Assembly: GCA_037074705.1 (NCBI GenBank)
Contig: CM073590.1
Location: 160,206,746 to 160,270,745 of the forward strand
Reading direction: 5' to 3'
Source of the DNA: Zhengitettix transpicula
Lineage: Eukaryota > Arthropoda > Insecta > Orthoptera > Tetrigidae
DNA: 64,000 nt
A model generated the notes under the pieces. That model was given only the letters and a program-made list of their open reading frames with translations. It made no database searches and was not told the origin of the DNA. A program made the translations under genes and the position numbers. This document shows, one piece after another, positions 34,895 through 47,177 of this stretch (position 1 is the first letter of the stretch; each line of letters opens with the position of its first letter).

Positions 34895-35375
34895 AAAAAC
34901 GCACTTTGCCATACCAAAGAATAGAAAAAGGAAGTTATAACGTGGCAAACTAGAAAATAACTGAGAAAAAGATCTTTGTCTGGAGTGCGGCACTATACGT
35001 ATTTGCAGAGTTGTGCACGTTGAGCAGAGAGGACGAGAAAAGGCTGGAAGCTTTTGAGATGTGGACGTGGAGGAGGAGGGAAGGGTAGGCTGGATGGAAA
35101 TGGTGACAAATGAAGAAGTATTGAAAAGGAAAATACTTCTGCAAATTATAAGAGAAAGGAAGAAGAACTCGGTTGGGTACGTACTGAGACTAACTGAAGC
35201 TATGGAAAGACTAATTCTAGGGAAGATATCGATAGGAAGGAGAACACACAAAGTAATAGATGGCATCAAAGGAAGCGGAAAATATATTAACATGAAGAGG
35301 ATGGCAGATGACAGGATAAAATGGAGAGCTACCATGTGAAAACCTACCTATGGGAAGAACACTAATGACATTATT
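34895..35375 (+). pseudogene. Non-LTR retrotransposon ORF2 C-terminus
   Basis: Three plus frames together spell the conserved tail of a LINE ORF2: VWSAALY, REDEKRLEAFEMWTWRR, then VTNEEVLKRK, LLQIIRERKKNSVGYVLR, LILGKISIGRRTHKVIDGIK and YINMKRMADDRIKWRA. The order (VALYG, EKRLEAFEMW.WRRM, TNEEVL, R.R.W.GH.LR, G.R.RGR...DDIK, A.DR..WR) is typical of LINE ORF2 C-termini common in insects. The open frame 35061-35339 holds only the last part; frameshifts separate the rest. The RT and endonuclease are missing. It ends in a short ATT repeat. Clade not fixed. Confidence 0.75.
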
Positions 35376-36254
35376 ATTATATTTACCAGTCTAGTGTTGA
35401 ATGATTTAAAAGCTCTGACAAGTGATAAAAGTGCATTCAGAACGCCTGCGTATTAATTCTGGTCAAAAACAAATAAAATTGCAATAAATGTTAAATATAA
35501 GGATGAGAATATTTTCCTTAAGAATTATAATTTGCAAGGACGTACTAGAAATGAAATTAACAACGTACAAAGTGATTGCAAGGCACAAACTAATGTTAAC
35601 CAAAGATAATTGTTAACCACTGCCGTATAATATCATAAAATTTTAATCGAAATATTGAACGCAGTGATGATTTTCACTTTCAAGGAATAATAATTCTTAT
35701 TTTACGAACAAATGGTTACTATTCTGATTATTTTTCTGTAATTTAGTTCCACGTGCTGCCAAATGTAAGATTATTTACAGCATTAAACTCGTTGAATAGG
35801 GAATTCCGAAAGGAAAACTTTGTTCAGGAACACCTACTTGTCATTTACTTTGTTATTTACGAACATTATACTTGACGTGTCTATGAAAGTATGTCGCTCC
35901 TTGTGGCTGTGCTCCTTTTTAGGGGGCAGATGTGTAGTAGTCACCTGCGTGAAGGCAGGCGAGGGAGGGGCCAGGGTCGCCGGCGCCTTTACCTTCAGCC
36001 ACGGCTCCTCCAAGGCCGGGAAAAGTATCCGGTCACTCTCACATTGCCAAGTACGAACCACTGCTCAGCCCAGCAGGGTGAACACTTCATCAGTTTTATG
36101 CTCGGACGTTAATTGCTTAGAAGCGTCGAGGATGAGAAACCTTTCAAATGAACGTGAAAAGCATCTTACAGTCCCGGGGGTTCTGGGGCTGTCTATGAAT
36201 GGATATGAAACTGCTTTCTTAAGTGACATGAATATCTTTTATCGAGCTTCTGCT

Positions 36255-36258
<4 letters not shown>
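35376..36258. other. No confirmed gene; G+C-rich patch of unknown nature
   Basis: A 186-codon plus ORF (35820-36380) is the longest after the LINE, but its C-terminus is translated AT/GT microsatellite. The part from 35930 to 36110 is G+C-rich with open frames on three readings and matches no family I know. It may be an old exon or a repeat. Confidence 0.3.
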
Positions 36259-36302
<44 letters not shown>

Positions 36303-36332
36303 TGTGTGTGTGTGTGTGTGTTTGTTTGTTTG
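36259..36332. repeat. (AT)n(GT)n(TTTG)n compound microsatellite
   Basis: About 41 bp of AT, then about 19 bp of GT, then TTTG units. Confidence 0.95.
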
Positions 36333-36944
36333 TGTTGCGTCTTTGTTTATTTCAATGTCCATCCGGCTTCGGCATCATGATATAACTTACGAAGAATGTC
36401 GACCTATTTTTATTCAAATTAATTCAATTTCATAAATATCGGCGGTTGGCGATTCGTATACTTGGTTATATTTATATGTAAGGCTATTAGAGCAATTGTG
36501 GCCTAACCCACATTTTCTGTTTACTTGAAATTTACACGTTCAGTTCACTTAAAGTTATAGCAAAACGTATTATCAGTGACTGAAAATCAAATTTGAAATA
36601 TTATCGGAAAAATATGTGGACAAACCTGATAATAGAAAATATATTTCAAGAGAATTAACCTCTACAAGGTAAGATAGTGAGTGGGTTATGCTACTATAAC
36701 TCTCATTTAAGACATCATTGGCCGTATTTAAGGCCTAGATAGGGTGAGTAAAAATGATTGTCCAAGTTACGAAAATTATTTGTGGACAAACGATGGAATG
36801 TAGCAATGTGTAGTTATACAAATGTATGGAGAAAATTTCGGAGTTTTCAAACATAGCTTACAGATTACCTATATGTTCCATTGCACTAGTATTCTCGGAT
36901 TTTCAATAAAAATTCCTTAACTAGGGCAATAATTTTCCCTCACG

Positions 36945-36945
<1 letters not shown>

Positions 36946-36985
<40 letters not shown>

Positions 36986-37040
36986 GATCGTGACGTATCG
37001 CCGGTCACGATCACGACTTATAAGATGATATAATAAAACA

Positions 37041-37081
<41 letters not shown>
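36946..37081. repeat. (AT)n - hairpin - (AT)n
   Basis: AT runs at 36946-36982 and 37045-37081 enclose about 62 bp containing a perfect 9-bp inverted repeat, GATCGTGAC (36986-36994) and GTCACGATC (37004-37012), around GTATCGCCG. Confidence 0.9.
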
Positions 37082-37084
<3 letters not shown>

Positions 37085-37594
37085 CATTCGCCAACCTTAA
37101 ATTTTTATTGTTGGCTATGCACCCATATCATTATTATATTGCCAAGGCAGCTAACAGGGGATCTATTTCCGTGAAAAGTTGACAATTTTATTAAATATAA
37201 TTATTATAACACTGTAATAAGACAGAATTTTTTAATTTACATATATTACTTTTTATATGCATATAATAAATTAAATGATTCCTCCCTATCATCAGGGACC
37301 TTTTCAGCTGCATATAATTAACGAAATATGGCAAAATGTTGACTACTTCCAATATGGAAAAATTTTGACTACTTCCAAGAACATCCAGGGCCATCTATGA
37401 ACTGAGATGAGTCTAAATTCTTAATTTTTTAAAAATAATTATTAATTTAAGCGGCCTGTAAAACAGCGTAATTTTGATTTTAATTTTGATTTTCGGTTCA
37501 AATTGATATGTGAGATATCTAATTATGTTTCAGTTAGTTTTCAGTTTCATCTTACAGATAATAATAAGTAGCTTATCCGATTGTTCCAAATAAA
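37082..37594. other. No gene seen
   Basis: A+T-rich. A short phrase (ATATGGAAAAATTTTGACTA) is locally duplicated around 37325-37375. Confidence 0.55.
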
Positions 37595-37608
37595 ACACAC
37601 ACACACAT

Positions 37609-37653
<45 letters not shown>
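37595..37653. repeat. (AC)n(TA)n(TG)n self-complementary microsatellite
   Basis: AC run, then TA run, then TG run. The AC and TG arms are complementary, so the tract can form a long hairpin. Confidence 0.9.
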
Positions 37654-40559
37654 AGTAAATAATTGGGACTGAAAAAGTGGAAATATTCCTGAATATAAAA
37701 ATATTTATCACACCACAATAAGAAGAAGACATCTTCCTGAAAAGATTCACTTAATATCATTAACATTATCGATAAAATATTTTGAAACCAATAGATATCG
37801 GCACTATTATCTACATCTCTCTCATAGTTCTCTTCAATGCTATAGAAATATGGACTGTAATCCTAAACAGGCATCCTTATCCACTGAAAAGTATACTTAT
37901 CGGTTTAAGAGAGCCATTTACTACTTTATTGTTATTATTATTATTAAATCTTACGCGTGCAGCTCGAAACTAATTAGATTTAAGAATTTTGTCACGGTAT
38001 TTATAGAGATTAATTTAATTAAAAGCTCATATAAGAATCTATTTCCGGGAAAACAATTGCTAATAAAATATATAAACAGTGTCTTGAGTATGAATACCAA
38101 AGCGGCCACAAACAAACCTTTCAAACGTGTTTCTGTCCCTGTACTATCTTGGATGCAATTAGGATCTTCGCCTCTGTTATCTATTCCTGTGATTGCTAAC
38201 ATAGTCTTCAAAGTACTTATTTATTTAACCTTACAATATATATCTGGAATGAATATCCACCTTTCTGCACTGTTTCTGTACTGATATCACTCATTCGTCA
38301 AACAATTTCACCTTCGGTTCTAGTTGCGTATTATATTTCAACACTATTAGATTAGGACCAAATTCGCTTATGAAATGTTTGCAGTCCTTGGTAAATAAAA
38401 TGATTTTCCAGATCGTGTAGTGCGATACAAAAACTGGTGGGAATCAATAACATAATTTGATGAGGAGGAGTTGCATGTCCGTAGTTACAGTGCATCACCT
38501 CCGGACAACTAAATCACTCGGTCACAGTCTACCGCTGGCCAATGAATTATTTATCACTGAACCTGTACAAAGAACAGAGAGTGGTAAACGCCGTCAAAGA
38601 TCAATCTGTATTTTTGTCGTCGTTAACAACAATCGTAATTAATAAATTACTTAGCTGAGCAGCAACACATTTCATTCACTCGTGTGCCGCCGGGTTTCAC
38701 TCGTAACTCGGATTAAAACCACTACACGCAATTTTCTCCAATGGCACAGAGCCGAGTAATATTCTGCTATATATTTCCCTTAGTATAGTCGTAAATCAAA
38801 TTCGTGGTCCCCCTATTGCCTTTCGAGTCACACATGAGGAACGACTTACGATTTCACTTTCTGACAACCGTCACACGCATAAGCCAACTCCTGGGGGGGA
38901 AATCTGCATCAAGAAGAGATCGGCATTGATTGTTCGAGGTACATAGTTTTGTTTATAATATTTTATTTTCCTTATAAATGTATAAATCACGGTTATGTAA
39001 TCTATATCGTCTTTACATAGCGGAATATTGCTGTGTACTCTGAAATATTTTGCAGATTAAGACTCAAGTAAATGTTTCTCTCTGAACTGATTCTGCTTTT
39101 CATTAGGCATAATTCGGCAATTTATCTTCTGCTAATCTCTTTCAAAAGCAATTTCCTTGGACAAGGGGAACGTCCCAATAAATTATTTATAAAACAAATT
39201 AAACACGTATATTCCTAAAACTACCTGCAGTGTTCCCTATCTGTTATAATATAAATATATAAATAATTATTTTAAAAAATTAAAACATTAATTAATTATT
39301 GTAATTATTAATAACACTGAAACTTAAACAATAAATGTGTGCATTCATGAAACACAAGCCAGATATACGTTTTATAATTTGTTTGCATTCACAGGTAAAG
39401 AAATCAGGATATATCACTTAGTCACAATTGGTAACACATCTTCTGTAATGATACACTTCACGACTTAAATTTTATGGCGATTCGAGATGTAAATAACTCA
39501 CACACACACTGTTTCACTCGAAGTAGTAACAAGTTCGATGTATTAAAATTGAATGTATAACCGGGAAGAAACCATTCCCTCCATTTCTACATAAAAAAAT
39601 AACTTTTAATAGTAAAGTAAACGTAATGTCTATGGAAAGTACAGCAAAAAACAGGTTGGTATTACAGTTTTACTATCACCTTCGTGGAGTACAACGAATC
39701 CCTTCACTTTCATTTTGAAATGCCGAGTTATTAAAGTTTCAAATAAATATAAACACTTAGTTTCTAAAATTGGCTCAGGATAAAATACTTATTAGCCTTA
39801 CTATTGTCAAATACATGTATTGCAAGAAATTATCGAAGTCTCTCACGCTGAAGAATCACTTCGCAAACATAACGTTAGATTTTTTAAGAAGTTATCCCAA
39901 AACAATGTACTACATATTGTATTGTAAATATTTGAAATATATTATTTCTGAACAATTTAGGAGAAATTATGAGTTAAAGTGAGACGGGCAAATTAGCAAA
40001 GCAGTCCATAAGCATTTTCCGAAAAAATTATTCCGACTAACAATAAATATTTACTCGGCGGAAGAAGTGTCAGTGTAGAACGAGACAATATGAGTAAATT
40101 ATTTCTAAAGCGTTGGAACTTACCATCAGGAGTGTCACTAAATTAATTTTTTTTAAAAAAAAACTGAACTCCCCTTTCATGACACAAGTATAATTTCATT
40201 TATGGAATAAGCGCATAACTTTTTCACCATGAAAGTTTTCAAAAATCCCGATGACCCACTCAGAAAAGAAAATTTCTGGAAATTAATTTTGTGCACTAGA
40301 AATAAATCGTACCTGAAATTTTCCCGTCCTTTCCCCTACGGAAACGGAGAAGCACTGAAGCTAAATTTGCAAGGGAAAATAATTGGTCTTTCTGGCACCT
40401 ACTAGAATTTACCGCGGTCCATGCATTTAAAACTCATTCATAGCCGAAACGCCGTCTCGAATTACATATACGTATATTGCAAAATGCCGGTGTGCCATCT
40501 CGTTTTCACAAATGAAATTTCCAGCGTCTCTCAGATTTGGTGTTATAGTGAGAGGCGCT
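37654..40559. other. No gene seen
   Basis: A 144-codon plus ORF at 37850-38284 overlaps others on both strands and has no recognised domain. The rest is A+T-rich with no repeat shared elsewhere in the window. Confidence 0.5.
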
Positions 40560-40990
40560 TGAGTGAATGAGTTGAACTACGCGAGATAAGACAGCCCGAG
40601 TTTTTCGCACCTCGTTGACCGCGACCAACACCTACTACTGAGATGCGAGTTTCGAAGTGCCCGGGAATGGAGCCTTTCGCGTGTTAGTCGGAACGCGGCG
40701 AATGATAATTGCAAAGCTGACGATGAGATGAAGATGGTGCAGGTGAGATACGTTACCGGTGGCTTTAGTAGTGAAGAGTGTCGCGTGCGCGCGAGACTGC
40801 AGTTGACGGTGCACTGACTGCGCCGCGCGGGCCTGGGCGGGCTCGCCGCGGGCAAGGACGTAGCGCACTCGCTAACCTTGCGCTCAGGGTCGGGCCCATT
40901 ACCTAGGGCTCGCTTCCACGCCGTGGCCTCCGTGACTCAGCGCCCGGACACGTCTCCTGCAGGTACCTCCCTCCTGCGCTCTGCTTCGCA
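40560..40990 (+). promoter_or_regulatory. CpG-rich island, candidate host promoter
   Basis: This is the only block in the window with dense CpG and high G+C (GCGTGCGCGCGAGACTGC, GCGCCGCGCGGGCCTGGGCG, CTCGCCGCGGGCAAGG), set in strongly A+T-rich DNA. In insects with sparse CpG methylation such blocks commonly mark promoters and 5' exons. Within it, ATGAAGATGGTGCAG is followed by GTGAGA (next entry), and CTGCAGTTGACGG near 40797 resembles an initiator. Orientation and TATA position are not fixed. Overlapping ORFs on the minus strand (40577-40868) lack known domains. Confidence 0.45.
40728..40742 (+). CDS. Candidate first coding exon (5 codons) ending at a splice donor
   Basis: ATG-AAG-ATG-GTG-CAG at 40728-40742 is followed by GTGAGA, a good 5' splice donor after CAG. 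Very short first coding exons starting MK are common in insect secreted and cuticular protein genes, but nothing downstream can be joined to it; the next 2 kb is a LINE. An upstream ATG (40723) opens a two-codon frame that stops at once. Speculative. Confidence 0.2.
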
Positions 40991-41089
40991 ACCCGAAATA
41001 CGTTACGGCCAATGTTTCCGCCCCTTCAAAGGAATCCAAATCTTTGGTTGCTAAAAATGCATTTTATAATACAATATACACTAAGTCTA

Positions 41090-43120
41090 TCTCGTCAATA
41101 GTACAACAGTTAATCCGAACGGACTGAAGACTCAGTACTACTTACTAGAAACCTTAACTCTGCAAAACTCAGAATTATCGCAAATAGACTAGAGACCGTA
41201 CAATGGGATTTTATTTTAGAAACTAAGAATGCTGATGACATGTTCGAAACTTTTCTAAATGATTTCTTATTAGTCATCAACGAGACAGCTCCACTTAAAT
41301 TAAAGAATAGACCCAATATCAAAGTAAAAAATTGGATAACTAATGGCATACTAGTTTCTCGCGAAAGGCTCTGCCAAATGAATAAATTTAAAAATATTAA
41401 TTCATCGCCACAATTCTTGACTTTCTTCCGATCTTATAGACGTATCTACAGGAAAGTGCTTGTAGCTGCTAAAAAATTACATACATCGGAGTATATAGCA
41501 AACTCAAATAACAAAATAAAAGCAACTTGGGAGGTGATTAAAAATATCTCAGGTAAAGTCAATTATAACGTGGCAGATATAAAGCTTGTCGACAACGGTA
41601 AAACTTTCACCAACAGAGACGCTGCGGGTATATTTAATTCATATTTTGTTCATGTGTCGGATCAATTTTCTAACAATAAGCCATCAGAAGCTCGTGCTTT
41701 TTATAAACTGCTACAAAACGCCGTACCGAGTGTTCAGAATTCCATTTTCCATCAACCGGTTACCAATATCGAAATAATAAACGTAATAAGAAAGCTAAAA
41801 TGTACCCAATCTGCGGATATATATGGCATCACAAGCAAAGTCGTGAACTACTGTGCCGACGTCATAGCTACTCCCCTTCAAATCATATTCAACGCGTGTC
41901 TTTCTACCGGCATTTTTCCCGACTCCCTTAAAGCTGCTAAAGTTATTCCGATCTTCAAAAAGGGTTCGCCCACCGACGCATCAAATTACAGACCAATTTC
42001 TCTACTTCCGATATTTTCAAAAATACTAGAAAAAATTTTACACAAAAAGTTACTTGAATTCTTGACGAAGTATAAAGTAATTACTCCGGCTCAACACGGC
42101 TTCCTCAAACAAAAATCCACGAGCACCGCTATGTACGAGTTCATTCAGAGTATACAAAATTCCCTTGATGAAAAACTGAAAGTAGCCGGAATTTTTGCTG
42201 ATCTCTCGAAGGCATTTGATCTTGTAGATCACAGCATACTCCTCCAAAAATTAGAATATTATGGGATCAGAGGCAACGCTTTGGCACTCTTTAAATCTTA
42301 TCTCAACAATCGGAAACAGAAGGTAGCCTTAAAAAACAAAGCTGGTGAGGTGCACTTGTCAGAATGGGAGGGCATTTCTTGTGGCGTACCTCAGGGCTCA
42401 ATATTAGGTCCACTGCTTTTTCTTTTGTATCTTAATGATCTTCCAGAATATATCGAACCTATAAAATCTGTCTTATACGCTGATGACACTAATTTGTAAA
42501 TTACGGACATTGATTTAAATAATCTCAATGCGAAGATTGAGATTGCATCTAGAAACCTAAATACTTGGTTCGCCGCCAATAAACTAACACTCAATGTACA
42601 GAAAAATAAGTTAGTTCCTTTTACAACAGAAACCAACAACATCGTAACGGATAAGCTCTAAGATCATGCGACTTTCCTCGGCTTGCACGTCGACAGTAAA
42701 TTAAAATGGAACTTGCACATTGATCGCCTTGTGCGCAAACTTAGTTCTGTTTGTTACTCATTGAGACTATTGATTTAACAAACTGATACCAAAACTTCTT
42801 CACCAGTCCATTTTGCCTACTTTCATTCACATATGTGTTACGGTATTGCCAACTGGGGCAATTGTTCTCGTATTGTGGATGTTTTCAAACTGCAAAAACG
42901 AGCCATTATAATTATATCAGGTTCAGATGCTAGAGAAAGCTGCAGGCCGCTGTTCAAAAGACTTCATATTCTGACTCTACCTAGCGCTTACATATTAGAA
43001 ATACTAAAATTTGTTAAACGCAACATGAACCTTTTTTAAAGTAACGGGGACACGAGGAACCGTTCAGTTTTCAGGTCTGACAAGCACAGCCTCAGTCTCT
43101 ATGAGTTAAGGGTTCATTAT
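41090..43120 (+). pseudogene. CR1/jockey-superfamily LINE ORF2, reverse transcriptase
   Basis: A single reading frame runs about 41110-43120 and contains an open 419-codon part (41240-42499). Visible RT blocks: AAKVIPIFKKGSPTDASNYR, PISLLPIFSKILEKILHKKL, AQHGFLKQKSTSTA, FADLSKAFDLVDHSILLQKL (motif A, about residue 318), GVPQGSILGPLLFLLYLNDL (motif B, about 382) and YADDTNL (motif C, 413-419). Catalytic Asp residues are intact. The frame continues after the stop at 42497 with TWFAANKLTLNVQKNK, ATFLGLHVDSKLKW and the C-terminal MCYGIANWG and LQKRAIIIISG. Further stops lie at 42659, 42776 and 43037. The endonuclease half is missing (5' truncation). An LTR abuts the 3' end. Confidence 0.9.
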
Positions 43121-44074
43121 TCTAATTAAGGAGGCCATTAATTGTTTAAATAATTGGATTGTTCAGCGGTACAAATTCTTAAAGGCGACAATGACGGCAG
43201 GCTCTTTGTCGGCGGTCTTTGTTGCGAGCTGCTGGGACTGGCTGAAGGCAGCCTGGCGGATATTATGGTTTGAGAGAGGGAGCAAAATTTAAGAGTACGA
43301 ACAGCGGTGGCCCAAGCTCAAAAATTCAACTGAGAGGCTTATATGTTTTAAAAATCCAAGTAAAAAGGTCTGGACGGAGAGACACGTTATAAAAACAGCA
43401 AAGCTGAAACAAAAAGTTTATCACCACGTTCAGATTAATACGAGTACCGAAATAACATTTTTCCGCAAAAAGGCATTGAGAAATAATACATCCGACTGTT
43501 GACCAGAGGTGCGGCTGATCGAGTTCCCGGAGGAATATTACAAGAACTACAAGCGTGTGTATTGACCATTATGTGTAGAATCAGTGATTACTGGCTTTTT
43601 AGTGAATTGTGTTCCTAAGCTCCGAAAACTAAGTCTGGTACCAGCAGGACATTTGTAAGTGCAAACCAAACTAATTATTTAAACGGTAATTAAGGGTATT
43701 AGTCAGATTTCGTTCTTTTCATTGTGTTAGATTTCGTATTCCGTTCGTTTCAATTTGGTTGAATTGTTAGTTATTTAATTTATAAATTTTGATTGCCAAA
43801 CCCAGTTAAAGACCCTGAGAAGAAGAGTTATTATATTTGACTGGTTGTGAAATATAAAAGATTGTATTTTACTTTGAACGCCACCAATTATAAATAAAAA
43901 ATATTTGTTTCTTAATTTTGAAATAATTAAATTGGGCGTGCCAACCTAGGGCAAATCATTTGTAAAAAAATAAATGAACACCTGTTAAATTAATCTTTGG
44001 CAATTTAAAAGTTTTTTTATTGTAATCATTTTGTTAATTAATTCGTTAAATAATTAACTTCCCTGTTAATCATT

Positions 44075-44077
<3 letters not shown>
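43112..44077 (+). mobile_element. Solo LTR 2
   Basis: Shares with LTR 1 the start region (GGCCATTAATTGTTT at about 43133), GCGTGTGTATT, CTTTTTAGTG, GTCTGGTACCAG (about 43634), GTAAGT at 43655-43660, TAGTCAGATTTCGTTC and CAAACCCAGTTAAAGACCCT, and ends GTTAATCATTACA before a (TA)n run. The first 15-20 bases are diverged (TTCATTATTCTAATTAAGG), so the left edge against the LINE is approximate and no target duplication is confirmed. Confidence 0.65.

Positions 44078-44120
<43 letters not shown>
44078..44120. repeat. (AT)n microsatellite
   Basis: About 43 bp of AT adjoining the 3' end of LTR 2. Confidence 0.95.
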
Positions 44121-44122
<2 letters not shown>

Positions 44123-44309
44123 GTCCTCAGAAACTAACCACTGAATATTTGTTACAGAATAAATCAGTGAGGACGAGTTCATACCAATACATAAAAAAAA
44201 TCTAACATCACGATTGAGATAAAAATGAATCTGATTATAGAAAGCTCATTGCACAATGGGGGAAAGGATCCCATTATCGGCAACAGCATTTGAACATAGC
44301 AATTGGTTC

Positions 44310-44400
44310 CATGTTCAATAGTTGCTGGGGAAAGATGCTAAGTAGCGTCGAAACGTCCAGCTTTGTTTAAATTATTTTTAATGGAATTGTTTCTAATAAT
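44310..44400 (+). repeat. Penelope-type 3' tail
   Basis: GATGCT (44334-44339), loop, AGCGTC (44344-44349) and GAAACG (44350-44355), then TCCAGCTTTGTTTAAATT. CTGGGGA stands where other tails have CTGANGA. Same layout as at 23105 and 14010. Confidence 0.5.
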
Positions 44401-47133
44401 AAATTTGTCTAGAAACTAAGATCGTATTAATTTCTATTAATTGAATCAGATTTCAAATTTACATGTATTACTATCAATGTTTGTTTAAAAAATTCCTCGA
44501 AACTTTACATTCTTATTTCTCTGTTTGCTTAAGATGAAAACATATTGAAACATTATTAAGTTGAGAATACCCACCAAAATTTATATGCCATAGTATTTTT
44601 TATATATATTTGTCTTATTCATATTCGACCAAAAAGAGTTTTAAATTAAATTTTTAGATATTTTTTATAAAATATTATTGTAAAATATTCAAATACGGTA
44701 TATATACAATTGTATTTGTGATCTTTAATTCATTTTCCAACTACCTCCATAGTCCAGATCAATCTTTCTGCCGTCAATAATGATGTACTGACCCCCAGGC
44801 GTTTACATAGACGTTGCCTGGTTTACGACGTTGAACGCATCTAATCATTTCCCCATCTCATCTTAAGTTCTGGCAGTGTGATATAATGATGCTTCTTCAT
44901 CAAAATCCATACTTTTTCTATGACATAACTCATTTCTACAAATTGAGAGTTTACCTGGAATATATTCACTGATTCGCGGTCGACATTAAAAACGTTATAC
45001 CATTATTTTATTTGTCAGATGTCCTTGGCTCAAGATAAACTTTCTGAATTTGTAAATTATTTCTATGAAATGGCCCTGTTAAATTCGTTACGTCATTTCG
45101 CGATAATCAGTCGTACACTCACCGCAGATTCTCGTTGATGCGATTTTCTCTTTCTGCGTCCTCGACAAAAATAATCTTATATACGTATAAATGTTCACTA
45201 CACCCAAGCTTCATTCTCATCACGTAAGAAAATCATTTCTGAACAGAAATTTTTATTCGCTGTGTTCATATCACATTGTTATCATCAGTATTTCAGTATC
45301 TTGTGCAAGAAAGAAAGTAATTCGTTGATATTTATCAATTAGCTAGAAACGAAGATCATGAATATGAAGTGATAGACGTATTTTTCGGCGATTATAACTA
45401 ATAGGAACTTTGTAAACAGGCAAGAAAACTGATTAATTTAGAACGAAGGCGGAATTACAAAGTCCTGCACTTCATTCTGACTAGTCTAGAGAATTTTGTT
45501 GTTAAGTATCTAATCACTTTAAGTTCCCCAAACAGCGTCCTTGAGAAAGAAAAAATTATTAATCGTGACCAACACTTGAGCGAAATTCTGTGTTAATTTT
45601 CCTCCATATCATCTTTTATACGTCTCGTATATTTGGCACTGGTCTAAAGTAATCTCTTACGAACATAATTAACCTTCCAGACGACAAGAAAATTAAAACC
45701 AGAAGTCTGGGTCAGTGTTCAGTAGAATAATAGGCAATAAAATAAAATGTAATTTACGACCAATAACAGACATATTAGTGAAAGTTCACTTTCAAACATC
45801 AACGTCTCGGCTCATATTTGTTTCTTCTTGAAGTTGCCACTTTACTGCAATATTGTGTAGTGAAACTTGAATTTATAAACTTTCACTCAGTCTTAAGTTT
45901 ACTTTATAGCTAGACGTAGTAGACGTTTATAATTTCATGTTTCAAAAAATTTACTACATAACATTTCAGTTGAGCCACAACTTTAAGAACCTACAAATAA
46001 GTACCAAAACGTAGTTGTTTTTAACTTAATAATTTCAATGAACTGTCTGTTATTTACCATAAAATACATTTTATTTCATATAATTATAACAGACGTAAAA
46101 TCTAAATTATTAATTTAAATAATTAGACATGATATAAATCATCTATGAAGTGATTAAATCAAGATTGGACTAGGAATTCCAAAAAATTCAATCTAGACAA
46201 CAATTAAAATTTAAAACATTGGAAATGTTTAACAAATAACATGAAAGAATTGACATAAAATGTTCATGTGAATTTCAATTAGTTGTATCTTTAATATGCG
46301 AATTTTCTGGGGTCGAAGAAAATATTAAATTTCATTCTTGAAACATTTAATTCAAAATAAAATGCTTTCTTTCTAGATAATTTGCAATTGAAGTGTTTGA
46401 AATGTTGAAAATATTTAAGATTTGTTAAAATTTACCCTTAAATTTTTACCAACATGCAAACTGAACTCGTATGCGGAAAAAATCTAATTCTTGACTCAAT
46501 TGCTTAATATTACTTTAATAAATTAGTTACAGACATCACACATAAAGAGATAACATTTTCAATATTTTTCCTTAATTCGTCGTTTGTTCAATCATACAGG
46601 AGGATTAAATTGGCACACACGTTGTTATACTTTCAGTGATCCGTCAAAATTTTTTCGAAAGTTTGAAGCTAGTACTATAAAATTAGTGTATCCATTTATT
46701 TACTGAAAGAAAAGGATGTTGATAACATTTAGTTTGACATAATTCACACATTGTGGTCCGATTGACGTCGCCAAACTGTGGCGTTTTACACGTTCAATAG
46801 TGGAGTAAAACGTTAATAACATGTACGGAAAACTGGAGACGCTTTCTCCTGCCCCATCCGGTTTAATTAACGCCTTTCCTGTTGCATCTGCTTCCCATAC
46901 ATCATCTCTAATGACTCATTAGGCAATAGGAATGCACAACCGAAAGTACACACCGTAGGCTGAGAGCGAGAAAGGGTAGCAACGTTAATTGGCTCCTTCA
47001 GCCCACATTTAAAGACCTTGGAACGGTAATTAAGTTGTTCAATCGCATTGGGAAAGGTATCGGGACTTCTTCGTTTCCCTGTTAAGAATTTACAGTTTTA
47101 ATTATGACTTAAATGCTTCGATTTTCGAAGAAT

Positions 47134-47138
<5 letters not shown>
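44401..47138. other. No gene seen; possible conserved block 46740-47080
   Basis: A+T-rich, unannotated. The block 46740-47080 has more even composition and many TTAATTA/GGTAATTAAG-type cores, as in conserved non-coding DNA. No ORF above 60 codons. Confidence 0.4.

Positions 47139-47174
<36 letters not shown>
47139..47174. repeat. (TA)n microsatellite
   Basis: A TA run adjoining LTR 4. Confidence 0.95.

Positions 47175-47177
<3 letters not shown>

Noticed and set aside
35820..36380. 186-codon ORF
   Set aside because: Its last third is translated (AT)n(GT)n microsatellite and the rest has no domain; two other frames across the G+C-rich part are equally open.
40577..40868. Overlapping 77- and 92-codon minus-strand ORFs
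   Set aside because: Open only because of high G+C in the CpG block; no domain or codon pattern.
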